From NCBI GenBank assembly GCA_030761205.1, contig JAULJL010000028.1, forward strand, positions 9,840,001 to 9,904,000: 64,000 nt of DNA. The letters are read 5' to 3'. The position numbers and the translations under genes were made by a program. The notes beneath the pieces were generated by a model that was not told the DNA's origin, searched no databases, and worked only from the letters and a program-made list of their open reading frames with translations. How positions within the stretch are numbered: the stretch's first letter is position 1; the number at the start of each line of letters is the position of its first letter. This stretch comes from Fremontodendron californicum (Eukaryota > Streptophyta > Magnoliopsida > Malvales > Malvaceae). This document shows, one piece after another, positions 11,823-22,989 of the stretch.

Positions 11823-11979
11823 AGGTAAAAAAAAATCGAAAATAAAATTCTCTAAAAACGGATTTCTTTCTCGGGATGGTCGGAGCATCAATCGTTCTTT
11901 GAAATGGTCCGAGTAAGAATAGTAATCGAAATACTATCGAAAAGGAGTGATTCGAGAATTATTCTTACATAGATAATTT

Positions 11980-12945
11980 CTTTTATTTCTGAAATAATTA
12001 TTAAAAGCATTTTAATTTACTTTTCAAAAAGAAAAAAGGTTTTAAGAAATGTGAATTACCGACGACGGAATTCAAAAGACGTCACGGTAGTGATTCCTAA
12101 GATATCTTGAGGTGAGAGAATTTCGTTAAATATCACCGCGAGTGGTGAGAATATTTAGCGACAAGCTCAATACAAAAATTCATAAAAAGATGGAAATAAT
12201 AAAAATGAATAAATAGTGAATGTTATCCGCTCGATATGTGGCCATGCTCGTGTTTTTAACATTATGATTTGCATTTTTAATCTTATAGTTCGGTATTTAA
12301 TCATACGTCTTATATGCTAAGTCGTGTGCATCCGATATTTAAATATTCGCATCATACGCATTTAAATAAAAAAAATGGATGTAAATTGCCGACGACAGAA
12401 TTCGAAGAATATCACGGTTGTGATTCCTAAGATATCTCGAGGTGAGAAGATCTCGTTAAATACCACCAAGAGTGTTGGGAATATTTAATGAGTATTTTCG
12501 ATAACAAATTTATGTTCACTTTCGTTTTTAAAAAATAATAATAATAACAGTTCCAAAAATTCAAAAAATAATAAACATGTTTTTTTTTAAAAAAATAAAA
12601 TAAAAATAAAAGAGAATTATTTTTAAATAGCGATGTCAAGTCCATTAAATCGAGATTTAAGATAACACGTGATTAAATGGTACCGTTTTCTAAACGGGCG
12701 TTGCGGGGGTGCTAATCCTTCCCCGCACGTAACCGACTTCCGAACCCAATTATGTTTTACTCTCTGGTTCAAAGCGCGGACTTCGAAATTGGTTTTACAA
12801 AATGTTTTAATTAATTTTAAAATATTTTACTAAAACCGGTTTTAATAGGTGGCCAATCACACCTAGCAAAAAAGATTGGTGGTGACTCCATTTGTGTTTT
12901 CAAAAACGTCTTAGCGGACGAAAAACCGTTATGACATATATATAA
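11980..12945 (+). repeat. Ty3/gypsy Tat-like LTR fragment (inferred)
   Basis: Contains the words GGGGGTGCTAATCCTTCCCC, CGTAACCGACTTCCGAACCC and GATTGGTGGTGACTCC. I recall these from the 3' end of LTRs and the adjacent leader of Tat/Ogre-type retrotransposons (primer site reading like TGGCGACTCC). Two diverged copies of a roughly 110 bp block (12048-12160 and 12371-12490; shared words TTCCTAAGATATCT and ACCGACGACGG or close) lie in tandem. No gag or pol coding was seen, so it is an LTR remnant only. Confidence 0.5.
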
Positions 12946-13059
12946 TATATTAAATTTTAATTAAATTATTAAAAAAAATTAGAATAAAATTAATAATTAA
13001 AGTTATTGCTTTGTAAAAAAAAATTAATTGAAATTTGATTATTTTTGTTTTTAGTATTA

Positions 13060-13318
13060 AATTCGGGTTCGGGTTCGTGCCGGTCTCGGGTTCGGGTCCA
13101 TTCGGGTTCGGGTTCATTTGGGTTCGGGCCCATTCGGGTTCGGGCCCATTCGGGTTCGGGTCCATTCGGGTTCGGGCCCATTCGGGTTCGGGTCCATTCG
13201 GGTTCGGGCCCATTAGGGTTCAGGCTTTTTCGGGTTCGGGTTTTTGACTTTTTGGTCAAATCGGGTTTGGGCGGGTTTGGATTCGGGTTTTTCTGGACGG
13301 GTTTTCGGGTTCGGGTTC
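13060..13318. repeat. G-rich GGGTTCGGGCCCATTC tandem array, right
   Basis: Second array of the same units, again with the G-rich strand on the top strand. Open frames on both strands here (for example repeated NPNGPEPEW on the reverse strand) are by-products of the repeat. Confidence 0.8.
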
Positions 13319-13342
13319 ATTTTGCCACCTCTAATTGAGGTT

Positions 13343-16300
13343 ATATATTAGAGGGTTGACAAGTGTGTATATTTATAAAAAATAGTCTTTAGTGTCACGT
13401 GTTTTGTGTGTAAATATTTATTTTTTAATCTAATTTTGAATAATAATCATATATTAAATATACAGTTGTATATTGTATAAACATTTAAAATTAATAAAAT
13501 ACATATTAACTTGTAAAGTTTGTTTCATGTGTAAAATAAATCAGATTAACATAAAAGTTATTACTTCTATTAATGTTAATATAAAATTAAAATTCTAAAT
13601 ACAAAAAATTAAATAATAATTATCTATTGATTATATATTTGTATATTATACAACTAATTTAAATTAATAAAATGCATATTAACATATAAAGTTTATCTTA
13701 TGTACATCATAAATATATACAAGGTACATGGATAACTAATAAAATATGCCACGTGGATAACTTCTTTTGATGACACATAAAATAATGTATAAAGTTATAT
13801 AACTTAGCAAATTCAAATAAAACATAAATATGTATATTTGAATTTTGAAAACGTTTAAATTATTATATAACATACCAAAGTAAAAATAGAATAAAGAGGC
13901 CAAATCTTTCTAAATTAATTTAAATGTGTGAATCATTGATAGAACTGCTCATGGGCCGGGCCGCGGCCCAGTTTTTTTTTTCAAATTCTTTGCCCAGACC
14001 CGTTCTGGTAGGCCCGAATTCACTGTTTATCATATAAAATAATATTATTATAATAAAAAAACACTGTTCCGAGCCAAGTCGGCCCGGATCAAAAATATCT
14101 TGCCCAGGCCCGGCCCAATACAGGCCCGACGGACTGCCCGGGTCTAATCATGGATTGAGATTGTAAGATTATGGATAAAAAAAATGATATTTTTCACTTG
14201 AAAAGAAAGTTTAATGTTGGGTTTTAGAAATGTTGGATCTTTGCAAATGTTGATTTCATTTTCTTAGGATAAGTTTTTCATTGATATTTTGATTGACCCT
14301 TGAAATACTTGGTTGGTTGCTTAGGACAAGCACTTGCTAATGTATTTAGCATTCATTTTATGAGTTATTTCATCTATATCTATATTTAGCAGTCATTTAA
14401 AATAAATAAAGGATTTTGTTAACGAGTGTCTTAAGGTACTTTTTAAGGTTTGTTAATACTATTTATAATAATAATATTATATTAAATGCAATAATTGTTA
14501 ACTTTTTTCATCATTTCTAATGCATTATGTGTAAATATTATTATATATATAATAACTTTAAAAAATATCATAAAAATACTCTTTAACAAAATTCATAAAT
14601 AAAAATTGCTGCCCATGTAATTGTATATGTAATTATGTATACATAGAATGTTCATATACCCTCAAATACATATTGGAAAGTTGGAAAATTGTTTGATTTG
14701 TTGTTTCAAATGTCATCTTAAAAATTAAATCATTTTCCCTATGTTTTGATTCCCTCTATCAACTAATGAGTTTAATTATTACTTTTAATATTAATGTAAA
14801 ATTAAAATTAAAAAAAAAATAATTTATACTTTAACTAATTTTTATTTATTAAATAAATTTATTTAACGAAAATCTTTCAATAAAAGTATAGTTCTTATTC
14901 ATAAAATAAACAGATCTTATTAATATTTTATAAAAAAAAAAAATAAAACATCAATTTAGAAATATGATAAATACGGATGTTCATTTTCGTTAGTTCAATA
15001 ATTTTTCAACTTCCGTACTTTTATATACATTACAAATTATAAATATAGATTAATAAATTAACTAAATAGAGTTTCTTTTTCTTTTCTTTTTTTACATTCC
15101 AACTTTCTTTACACATTTTTCTTTCAACCAAGCCTTTCAAGAATAAAGAATTTATATATAAAGTTTTTAAGTACATGAGCCAAAGAGAGAAATTCTCCAT
15201 CAATCTTTCCAACCCAAAGGAGATGATGCCTAACATTTGGATGGTCAATATTTAAGGGTATTTATGCCTAATATATATGTGTTGGATACTAAAGAGCTAC
15301 ATTTTTAAAAGCAAATAGAAAGTGAAATATATATATATATATATATGCATGATCTTGATGGAATTTTTAGATAATTTTATAATCTAGATAAGTTGTAAGC
15401 TCCATTTATATATATATATATATATTATCTTTGCTATTACTATTATTTTACTTTTTTATTTCAATTTTTTTTTATAAAAAAAATAGCATTTAGATAAAAA
15501 CAAAAATACTTTGAAAAACTAAAAATTAGATTTTAATTAATTTTCATCAATAAAAAAGGGAAATTAACTATTTCTTTTATGTATTGAATTAGTATCATTT
15601 AGACATGTTCATGGATCGGGCAGTCCATCTGGTCCTTATTGGGTAGGGTCTGGACAGGAGTTTTGGTGATTCAGGTCGGTCCAAATCACTGTTCATTAAT
15701 TAAAAAATAAATTTTTTATTATTAATATGAATAGTGATCCGAATCGACAGATCGAATTTGTGTAAAAAAAAAAAAATCGAGCCGCGGCCCAACTCATGAG
15801 CAGGTCTGGTATCATTTGAATATAATTAGTTTTGTTATTACTTATAGTAAGCAAAATATAAATATATTTAAAAATTCAAAAAAAGAAAAAAATATATGAT
15901 AATGAATGTACGTGTAGATCTGTTCATAGATCGCACTGGATCGTGAATCGAATTTTTTTCATATCTTTTATTCAAATCCGAATTTTTCATAAAAATGTCA
16001 ATGTGAATGATGTAACTGCCACTCACACATAAGATTGATTATACCATTCATATAATTAAATTATGGCCAAGATAAAGGTGCTAAAAATGTCAATGTTCTT
16101 ATCAATTTCCATGGACAAACTAAATCATTTTTTTTCCTGGTTTTGGTTTACTAAGTGTTTCAAAGCATCAAGAATTTTCCTACCAACAATCTTGAAAAGA
16201 AATTCTCTTAGGAGAATTCTGAAATAGATCTCCCTCTATATATTTTTTGATACATCGAAAGTTGTAATTTGAGAAAAGAAAAATAGTTGTAAGTACCTGC

Positions 16301-17359
16301 TCCACGTTAAAGATGGGATATGATCAATTGAGCTAATTCTCAAGGTCGATCTCTCTGTATTCTCTAATCAAAGCCAAGTGTAATATGAAAAAATTGGACC
16401 GAGTCAATCGAAAATATGTATGCATATAAAAAACGAATAAAAAATCAGTTCAATCGATAAAAAATTAGTAAAAAATTATATTAAATAGGTAAAAAAATGA
16501 TGGGGTATGTTTATTTTATTTTATTTATATTAATTTTTTTGTAAGTCATGAAATTTGAACGTTTAACATTTTAGTTATTATATATTAAGGATCATACCAT
16601 TAAATCAAATACATATTTTTATTAACTATTTACTATAATTAATATTTACTTAATATCAAAATTATACAATATTTAATTTACTTTTCAAATTGAACCGCCC
16701 ACTCAATTCAACTGATTAAATCATTACTCGAAAAAAAATTTGATTTGACTTTCGATCTAACTTTTTATTCATTGCCTAGATGAATACAGCTTGTGGAAGG
16801 GGAAAATTCTAAGGAAAGCTCTTTAAAATGAGCTTCTCGTAGACTCCATTACATAGTAATATGTCATGTTTATATGTAATTTGTGTCATTTTTATATGTA
16901 AAAAAAATTACATATGTAAAAAATTATATAAATACATAACATATTTGTCATGTTTATATGTAAAAAAAATTACATATAAACATGACAACTTTATATAATT
17001 TGTCATGTTTATATGTAATTTTATCATATTTATATATAATGGAGCTTATTTTAAATTCACCTTAAGGAGTTTACCTTATAATTCACTTGTGGGGGAGCTA
17101 CTTTCTTCTCTCAACTTGTTGATAGAAAGAAAGATAGGTTGACATGTATGCATATATATCTAACTCTCTTTCAAAAAAAAAGAGAAATGAAATTGACATG
17201 AGAGGAGGATAGCAAGCCAACTCCAAGCCCCATCCTCCATTATCAAGATTCCTTCGGACTCTTCTTCGAGAGGCGTGTGCTTCTTTCAAGCCTCCGTGAG
17301 CCCCCTACGACTCGCCACACCGGCCTTTTCGCTCGGGACCCACATAAACGAAATAATAT
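13343..17359. other. Gene-free repeat-rich interval
   Basis: No gene found. Contents: a diverged direct repeat at about 13492 and 13663 (AATTAATAAAATACATATTA); a GGCCCGG-type repeat at about 13930-14160; a related one at about 15600-15810 (TAGACATGTTCATGGATCGG at its left end); (AT)n runs near 15330 and 15408; a hAT-like MITE at about 16370-16760; and an inverted-repeat MITE at about 16800-17090. Confidence 0.5.
16800..17090. repeat. MITE with long imperfect inverted repeats
   Basis: The left arm (AAATTCTAAGGAAAGC..AAAATGAGCTT..TCCATTA) is roughly the inverse of the right arm (TAATGGAGCTTATTTT..AAGGAGTTTACCTTATAATTC). The interior has several inverted copies of CATGTTTATATGTAAT, so most of the element could fold into one hairpin. 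A similar left-end word (AAAATTCTAAGAAAAG) occurs at about 58306. Confidence 0.55.
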
Positions 17360-17517
17360 CCGGTAATTCGTGTGTTCGTGTGATTTTTTTTATGTTACAA
17401 CCGTGTTTAAAATATTATATATAAATTTTGACGTATTCATGTATTTATATTATGTTTATGTTACTTTTTCGTATCGTGTTTTAATTATTTTTTTTGTATC
17501 GTGTGTAAAATTACCGG
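17360..17517. repeat. MITE ending next to the MT3 core promoter
   Basis: 158 bp with perfect 9 bp inverted ends CCGGTAATT / AATTACCGG and inner words TCGTGTGTTCGTGTGA and TCGTATCGTGTTTTAAT. It belongs to the dispersed CGTGT family also seen near 2.05, 40.1, 53.1 and 54.1 kb. It ends about 27 bp before the TATA box of the metallothionein gene. Confidence 0.6.
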
Positions 17518-17544
17518 CTCCTCTCCCTTGGAACCTTCTCCATC

Positions 17545-17552
17545 TATAAATA
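17545..17552 (+). promoter_or_regulatory. TATA box of the metallothionein gene
   Basis: TATAAATA, 113 bp before the metallothionein start codon, preceded by a C/T-rich stretch. It would put transcription start near 17575-17580 and give an 80 bp leader. Confidence 0.7.
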
Positions 17553-17657
17553 CATGGTCATGGTGCAAAGCATCGGAGATAATAGCAATCCCATTGCAAA
17601 CTAACACCACTTAGAAACTCAAAAACCTTCGGTTCTCACAAACTTTCCAAATTCACC

Positions 17658-18694
17658 ATGTCTGACAAGTGCGGCAACTGCGACTGCGCTGACCAGAGCC
17701 AGTGCACGTAAGTAATCGATTAATTATCCATTAATCCATGACAAAACTTTCAGCAGTAGTTCTAGGGTTGTGTTTGTTTGAGACTATGTTATTGTTGCTA
17801 ACTTGTTATGTTCATGATTTTAATGAGTTTTAGCTTCATGTAAGTGATTTAAATTGCGATCTATTACGATTAAATTCATGATCGTGAATTACATGTATAT
17901 AGATTCAATTTATAATTTGTGAATAATTTTTTTTTTTTTTTTTATAAATAAAAGATCATAGTATCATAAACTATTTTAAAAATCATTAAAAAAAGGATAT
18001 TTATGATTATAATTATGATTATATTTATGATTATAATTATGATTAATAAGTTGTGCAAAATGAAAAAATCCGCGACCAATTGTAATGACCGCGATAGCAC
18101 CCGACGCTCATAATCATGATAAATATGACGCAATCGCAATTTTTTCCTCCAGGACAACCTATGGAAACTTGTACTAATTGTTATCTTAAGCTTTTTATGA
18201 GTTTGCAATCAAGTATCATTGAAACTGAAAGGGGTTTTTTTTTTTTTCTGATTTTTTTATGCTTACAGGAAGAAAGGAAACACCTTGGTCATTGAGACTG
18301 CGGAGAGGTATACTTTTGCTCTTCAAAGGTTCTGCTACCCGAATTCAGAGTGAAAATTGGATATGGATGTGTTTTTTCCATTTATTTTAAGGATCGTACT
18401 TTCATAACCATGTTTGAATATGTATCCGTACTTTAAGAAAAATGAAAAATCCGGATAACATAGCTCCAAGTATTTACCTAGAGAAGCAAAAAAGAAAGAA
18501 TTGTCTTTTGACAGTCGATGACCTGAGAATTAAGAAACTTAATTTGCATATGCTAATTATTATTATAATCTGTTTGTGTTGTTCTTTGCAGCTACATCAA
18601 CGGTGTCGTGGTCGAGGCTCCAGCAGAGAACGATGGCAAGTGCAAGTGCGGAGCTAGCTGCAGCTGCACAAACTGCACATGTGGCGGCCATTAA
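17658..18694 (+). CDS. MT3: Type 3 metallothionein
   Basis: Small cytosolic Cys-rich protein that binds Cu(I), Zn and Cd ions through thiolate clusters. Three exons with GT-AG introns: 17658-17707, 18269-18307 and 18592-18694. The spliced product is 63 residues. The N-terminal cluster has Cys 5, 8, 10 and 16 (start MSDKCGNCDCADQSQC). The middle is a Cys-free linker with no tryptophan. The C-terminal cluster has Cys 47, 49, 53, 55, 58 and 60 (CKCGASCSCTNCTCGGH). The 4 + 6 Cys arrangement and length are those of plant type 3 metallothioneins. The linker (KKGNTLVIETAESYING) is slightly shorter than in the homologues I recall. Intron 2 holds a degenerate MITE copy. The TATA box is at 17545. Possible polyadenylation words AATAAT lie at about 18706 and 18730. 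It is convergent with the COX17 gene downstream. Confidence 0.95.
18332..18463 (-). repeat. Degenerate MITE copy 6 in MT3 intron 2
   Basis: Reverse copy of the CTATGTTGCTCC family, with TTTAAGAAAAATGAAAAATC and GGATAACATAG at its right end and CTACCCGAATTCAGAGT at its left. It is more diverged than the other copies. Confidence 0.6.
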
Positions 18695-18894
18695 GCAAAC
18701 ATAGAATAATAATGGGATTTGGGACCTAAAAAATAATGAAATTTGGGTTAAATAATTTGTGTCTTATGTTGTATGTCTGTTTGTGTGTTTCATTTCTGTC
18801 AGCCATGTTTGTGTCTCCTTATATACTGTGATGTAATGGCCATGTCTGTGGCCTTGTCTGGTTAATGAATTACTATTACCATAACTCTTCTCTA

Positions 18895-20250
18895 TTTTGA
18901 TTCTAATAATCATTCTTTCCATAGCTATAATTACCAACAGTCCATGGGCCGGTTCAGGCCGGGCCTACTCTTATATTAACAAAGATTATGTCTACCTGAA
19001 TTCAGTTCGGCCAAATATATGGGTAAAAAATGCTGCCCCAGACTCGACCCGACATATTAAAAACACTATCCAAACCCGCACAGATCCTTCAAATTTATAC
19101 AAAGAAGAATCTCGTTCCCTCTTAAAGATAAGCTAAAGATATTTATATATCTGAGCGACTAGTTGCTGTTAAGAAGTTTTAGGTTAAACGGAGCAAGGAA
19201 ACCTATTTCAATTGGAAGAATCAGAACACCTAGAAATTTGACAGAGAAATGAAGAAAAGAAACAGTAGACCTAATAATTAACTCCTAAGACAAACCCTAG
19301 TTCATGAAGCTTCTCTATTATCATTAACTTCTGAATTGCGATGACCTTTGTTGATGGTGTTTTAAGCTGGTAAGCGGTCTCCTGATGGAGAAAGGATTGG
19401 AGACTTGAAGAGCAGGACCTGAAATGGAGATAAAAGTCAAAAAGGCGTCGGAGTTAGGACCTAACTCCGGGACGCCCTCCTATTCTTAAGTCAACAAGGG
19501 TTAAGAGAATAGCTCAGTCCTTCCTCCACCAGAACACCACATACCAGCCTAAAACACCATCAACAACCTCCAAGAATCAAGAAGACGAAAAAGCTGAACA
19601 CCCCTTTTACGCCGTCTATGAATGTACAAGGTAAAGGTGCAGATTAGATTATGGGGCTTGAACTAGAACCAGTCAAACAAGGGTTAAGAGAATAGCTCAA
19701 TCCTGAAAATTATATTCATTATTTTTTTACCTCTGATCAACCAGAGATCAACCTATTCTACAAAGGGATACAGTGCAGCCACAAAGATATAAAAAGAAAA
19801 CGAGAAGCACAAGAATATGTTCGACACAGTTTTTGAAGTCAAAAATTATGTTTCACCGCAATCGTAATACTAAACAAGTAAAAAAAAATTGGCTTTAAAT
19901 GTTAAAATCATGATTTAGCAATTCAAACCGAAAAGCCAAGAAAATGATGCTTTTACGATTTGGAAGCTGACTTTTGACGTAAAATGACTTTATTATCCTC
20001 AAATCTCTAAACTTTTATTATTTTATACGCATCTTTTTTGACATTTCAATTCACCACAGCCAACTCAAGCTTTTTTCAACCCAAATTTTTTTTCTTTCAA
20101 CAGCAATGCTATAAGTTACACACCAACACAAGTAATAGAGAAAATACACGAGGAAAGTCAGCTAATAAAAAAAGGGGAAAATGTTTACTCAAGGAACCAA
20201 GACATACAGAGTCCTCTCTGTCCATGGACTCATGAAAGTGTTCTGGAAGT
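18895..20250. other. Spacer between convergent MT3 and COX17 genes
   Basis: No gene seen. It contains a GGCCGG-type degenerate repeat (about 18935-19085). A 27-30 bp direct repeat (AACAAGGGTTAAGAGAATAG) starts at about 19492 and about 19678 and flanks a short unexplained block. A diverged MITE at about 19810-20110 is related to that at 24416. The AGGACCTAACTCC word near 19460 is a near palindrome. Confidence 0.45.
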
Positions 20251-20455
20251 TTCAATTTATTCCATAGAGCCAAACAACCTCATAAAAAGAAAAATTACAA
20301 GAAAAATGAAGAGTTGGGATGCATCCAATACCAATTGTCAAGAAAAGGTATCTTCCCTTTATTCCTAGATTTTTCAAATCATATCTGTGTAATCCTTTAA
20401 TAAATAGTTTGTACCTCAAAGTGTTTCCATTCTATAAACTTTGTGTGTACCAATC

Positions 20456-20695
20456 TCAAACATTGAAGCCCTCTGCGCGAAGGCAAATACGATGAGCCTG
20501 TATCCATTTTGCACAAGCTTCTTCACCATGCTCCACGATGCATTCGTCTCTGAGCTTCTTCGTCTCAGGGCAAGCACAGCAGATTTTCTTCTTTGGCTTT
20601 GATTCAGCACCGGATGTTGCCGTTGCTGATCCCTGATTTTGCTGCAAGCCAGGCAATGCTAAGGCAGAGGTATTTTGTGTAGGCAACCCACCCAT
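20456..20695 (-). CDS. COX17: Cytochrome c oxidase copper chaperone COX17
   Basis: COX17 carries Cu(I) in the mitochondrial intermembrane space and passes it to SCO1 and COX11 for cytochrome c oxidase assembly. The 79-residue protein is encoded in one exon. It starts MGGLPTQNTS, has a variable N-terminal linker, then KPKKKICCACPETKKLRDEC. Cys 39 and 40 form the copper-donating CC pair. Two Cx9C motifs follow, C42-x9-C52 and C61-x9-C71, the fold of the CHCH family imported by the Mia40 route. The C-terminus is CLRAEGFNV. The start is fixed by an in-frame ATG at 20693-20695 and by family length. An acceptor (CTCACACAG) about 30 bp upstream, at 20725, implies a 5' leader exon (see 22899-22985). 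Note that a second copper-binding gene, MT3, is its convergent neighbour. Confidence 0.95.
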   Translation of the reverse strand: MGGLPTQNTSALALPGLQQNQGSATATSGAESKPKKKICCACPETKKLRDECIVEHGEEACAKWIQAHRICLRAEGFNV

Positions 20696-20999
20696 CCTCT
20701 CAGGTAGTGATTGAATGTAAGATACTGTGTGAGAAATAGAGAAAGAGAGAGAGATGCCAGAAAACAGATCAGAAAAAAAACAGAATCAAAACTTATACTC
20801 ATTAAGCACAATGAAGAAATTTAATCATAAAGATTAAAGACAAAGAAAATCAATATAGGCCAATGATAACATGAATCATATTACAACAACAAACTGCAGC
20901 TAATGTCTATTACTTTTCCTTTTTGACCATTCAAGTACCAATATCAGCATATTTACATTTTATACCATCCTATGAATCACAGACACTTCTGTCAGGAGA

Positions 21000-21395
21000 G
21001 TATCCAAGTCTCGAACACAGCTGCGACACGTCGGAATACGTGTCGGACACGCGATGACATGTCAAAAAAATAAAATAAAATAAAAAATCGGACACGGTCA
21101 AAACATAGTCAAAACACGACTGGACATGTCCGGACACGCGATTCAGGTTTTTTTTTTGCATTTCTTGCATTTTTCTCCCAAATATGGACTCAACAATGAA
21201 CAATTTGGTTCTAATGGATTTTTTAAGGTTCAAGTTTTTAAATTCAAAAATAATTTTAAAAAAATATTTGCATGTTAATATTTAATAATTTTATATTTTT
21301 ATTGCATATTATTATATAAAAAATATTTTTTATTGCCGTGTCCTGCCGTACTCGTGTCCTAATTTTCTAGACATTCCCTTGTCGTACCCGTATTG
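21000..21395. repeat. GTGTCGGACACG repeat
   Basis: Two clusters of GACACG words (CGTGTCGGACACGCGATG and GTCCGGACACGCGATTC; then CCGTGTCCTGCCGTACTCG) flank an AT-rich core. Likely an old DNA transposon distinct from the CTATGTTGCTCC MITE. Ends not resolved. Confidence 0.4.
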
Positions 21396-21971
21396 GATTT
21401 TAACTGAATTGGATAAGAAATCTTAGGTTTATGTAAAAACCTACTGAAAAGCGAATGTTGGTATTATCACTCTAATGAAAATTGAAAAAAAAAAAAAAAA
21501 AAAGTGCTTGAATAGTTTAAAATGGAAATACCAATTTTACCAGCATATAGGCTTATTGAATAAATTATGCTTCTCTAATATTCTTAATACTCATCAAAAA
21601 TTTGGAAAGAATCTCTCAACTACAAGACTAGCAAAAGCAATTATAAAACTAAAGAAGATAAAAGGAACAATTTCACCTAAAGGTCACCAAAATACAATCA
21701 TATTTATCTCTCACATGTCAGATAAACTTCAGACAACACATAATAACACACAAAGGCTTACAACATAAAATTTGAGTCATTTAGATGGTGAGAGCAAAAT
21801 ATAAGGACCTGAAACCAGTATAAAAGCACTGGATCTGATGACCACTAGGTTGTATTAAGAGTCAATCAAACAATTCAACTGAATAATAATACTAATGACA
21901 TAAATGTTCAGCAAGTAACAGTGCCAGCCAATCAAGATTCGGTTTGATAATTAGAATTTGCTAGTCAAAAG

Positions 21972-22144
21972 CTATGTTACTCGGACTCGGTGGTAAGTGT
22001 CAGAAAAAACTACAAGTCCGACTAGGGTATGCTCACTTTATTCTAAGTTTTTCCACATATTTGGAGGATTGTATATCCATACCCATGTCCCAAAATGTGC
22101 CGAACACGGGTGCTTCAAAAAAAATAAAGAGTCAGAGTAATATA
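21972..22144 (-). repeat. MITE copy 7 (CTATGTTGCTCC family)
   Basis: Reverse-orientation copy in the COX17 leader intron: CTATGTTACTCGGACTC at its left end and AAAGAGTCAGAGTAATATA at its right, with the internal word ATATTTGGAGGATTGTATAT. Confidence 0.75.
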
Positions 22145-22898
22145 CGTTAAAACTTAAAACCAGTTCAAACAAACTAGACAAAATTCTTCTCCCAACCTCA
22201 AAGTTATTCCTTGAGCAAATTAGAAGTACATAGCTACGAGTAATTGAAATTAAAATGCAAGTTTTCTTTTTTGCATCTAAGCATTTCAAACAGTCCTATC
22301 AAGTAATAGCTAGCCAATGGCAACAGCATTGGTATATCGTTTCATGTTCACTTAAAGCTAAATCTTTTTTGCAAGATCAAACCTCCAAACAAAGGCCAAA
22401 GATCTTGACATCCAGTTTCATTTCCAATTTATTCTCAAAAACAAAACAACCACACAAGAAATTTACTTTTCACCATTTAATTTCTCTACCTTTTAACTCT
22501 CTACCATACAAATCATTAAGAAAAACAAATCCCAGAAAAGAAAATAGAATTCTAAGACAAGTTCCACTGATTCTGATTCAGTTTAGGCTAAAAAGCAGAG
22601 CCAATTTCATCAGGAAAAAGAAAAGGCAGCCACAATTCATCAGAACAACAAAAATCCAGATAGAAAATTACATGAATCAATCAAATTAACACTTGGAAAT
22701 GAAAAAAAAAAATCTTTATTGCTACAAGTTTTTTCCTAGAAAAGACTCTTTTTCTTTCTTCTTCTTTTGTTTTTTTTTTTTGGATAATTATGTTGGTTTA
22801 AGCTTCTTCTTCTAGGAAATCAAGAAATAGATAAAAAAAAAAAAAAAAAAAAGGATAGTAAATAAATAAATAAATAAACAATGGAAAGAAGAACTTAC

Positions 22899-22985
22899 CG
22901 TTGAATTTAAAGCAAAGGGGGATTCAGAGCCGGCAACGGGTGGTGGGTTTTAGAGGTTTTAAGGAGGCAGCAAAGAAGAAGAAAA
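22899..22985 (-). other. Probable 5' leader exon of COX17
   Basis: On the reverse strand this stretch (CCCACCACCCGTTGCCGGCT ... AAATTCAACG) is followed by a clear GTAAGTTC donor. Its base composition is unlike the AT-rich flanks. It fits the first, non-coding exon whose acceptor is at 20725. Transcription start not resolved. Confidence 0.5.
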
Positions 22986-22989
22986 ATAA

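Larger units (their letters stand above)
11126..13332. mobile_element. Composite non-autonomous DNA element with 10 bp target duplication
   Basis: The ends AGAGGTGGCAA (11126) and TTGCCACCTCT (to 13332) are perfect 11 bp inverted repeats. They are flanked by AATTGAGGTT at 11116-11125 and 13333-13342, a 10 bp direct duplication. Both subterminal regions are arrays of GGGTTCGGGCCCATTC-like units, but in the same orientation, not inverted. The middle carries a GC-rich two-unit tandem (11692-11820) and what looks like a piece of a Ty3/gypsy Tat-type LTR. A MULE is suggested by the duplication length, but the end sequence is closer to hAT termini, so the class is open. Confidence 0.65.
20725..22898 (-). 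other. Inferred leader intron of COX17
   Basis: Between the acceptor at 20725 and a donor GTAAG (reverse strand, 22894-22898). Inside are a patch of GTGTCGGACACG-like sequence at about 21000-21140 and 21335-21395, a MITE copy (21972-22144), A/T-rich runs and an A17 tract near 21482. No other coding sequence recognised. Confidence 0.55.

Noticed and set aside
11118..11891. Long open frames over the G-rich array and GC-rich tandem (up to 172 codons on +, 145 on -)
   Set aside because: They follow the repeat period, appear in several overlapping frames on both strands, have no matching splice or domain evidence, and lie within a transposon.
12950..13338. Open frames in the right G-rich array, including repeated NPNGPEPEW
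   Set aside because: Same cause: a repeat period compatible with open frames. The proline/glycine-rich peptide is an artefact.
22255..22689. Forward frame of 144 codons in the COX17 leader intron
   Set aside because: Low-complexity, Lys/Gln/Ser-rich composition and no recognised motif; likely chance in A-rich DNA.
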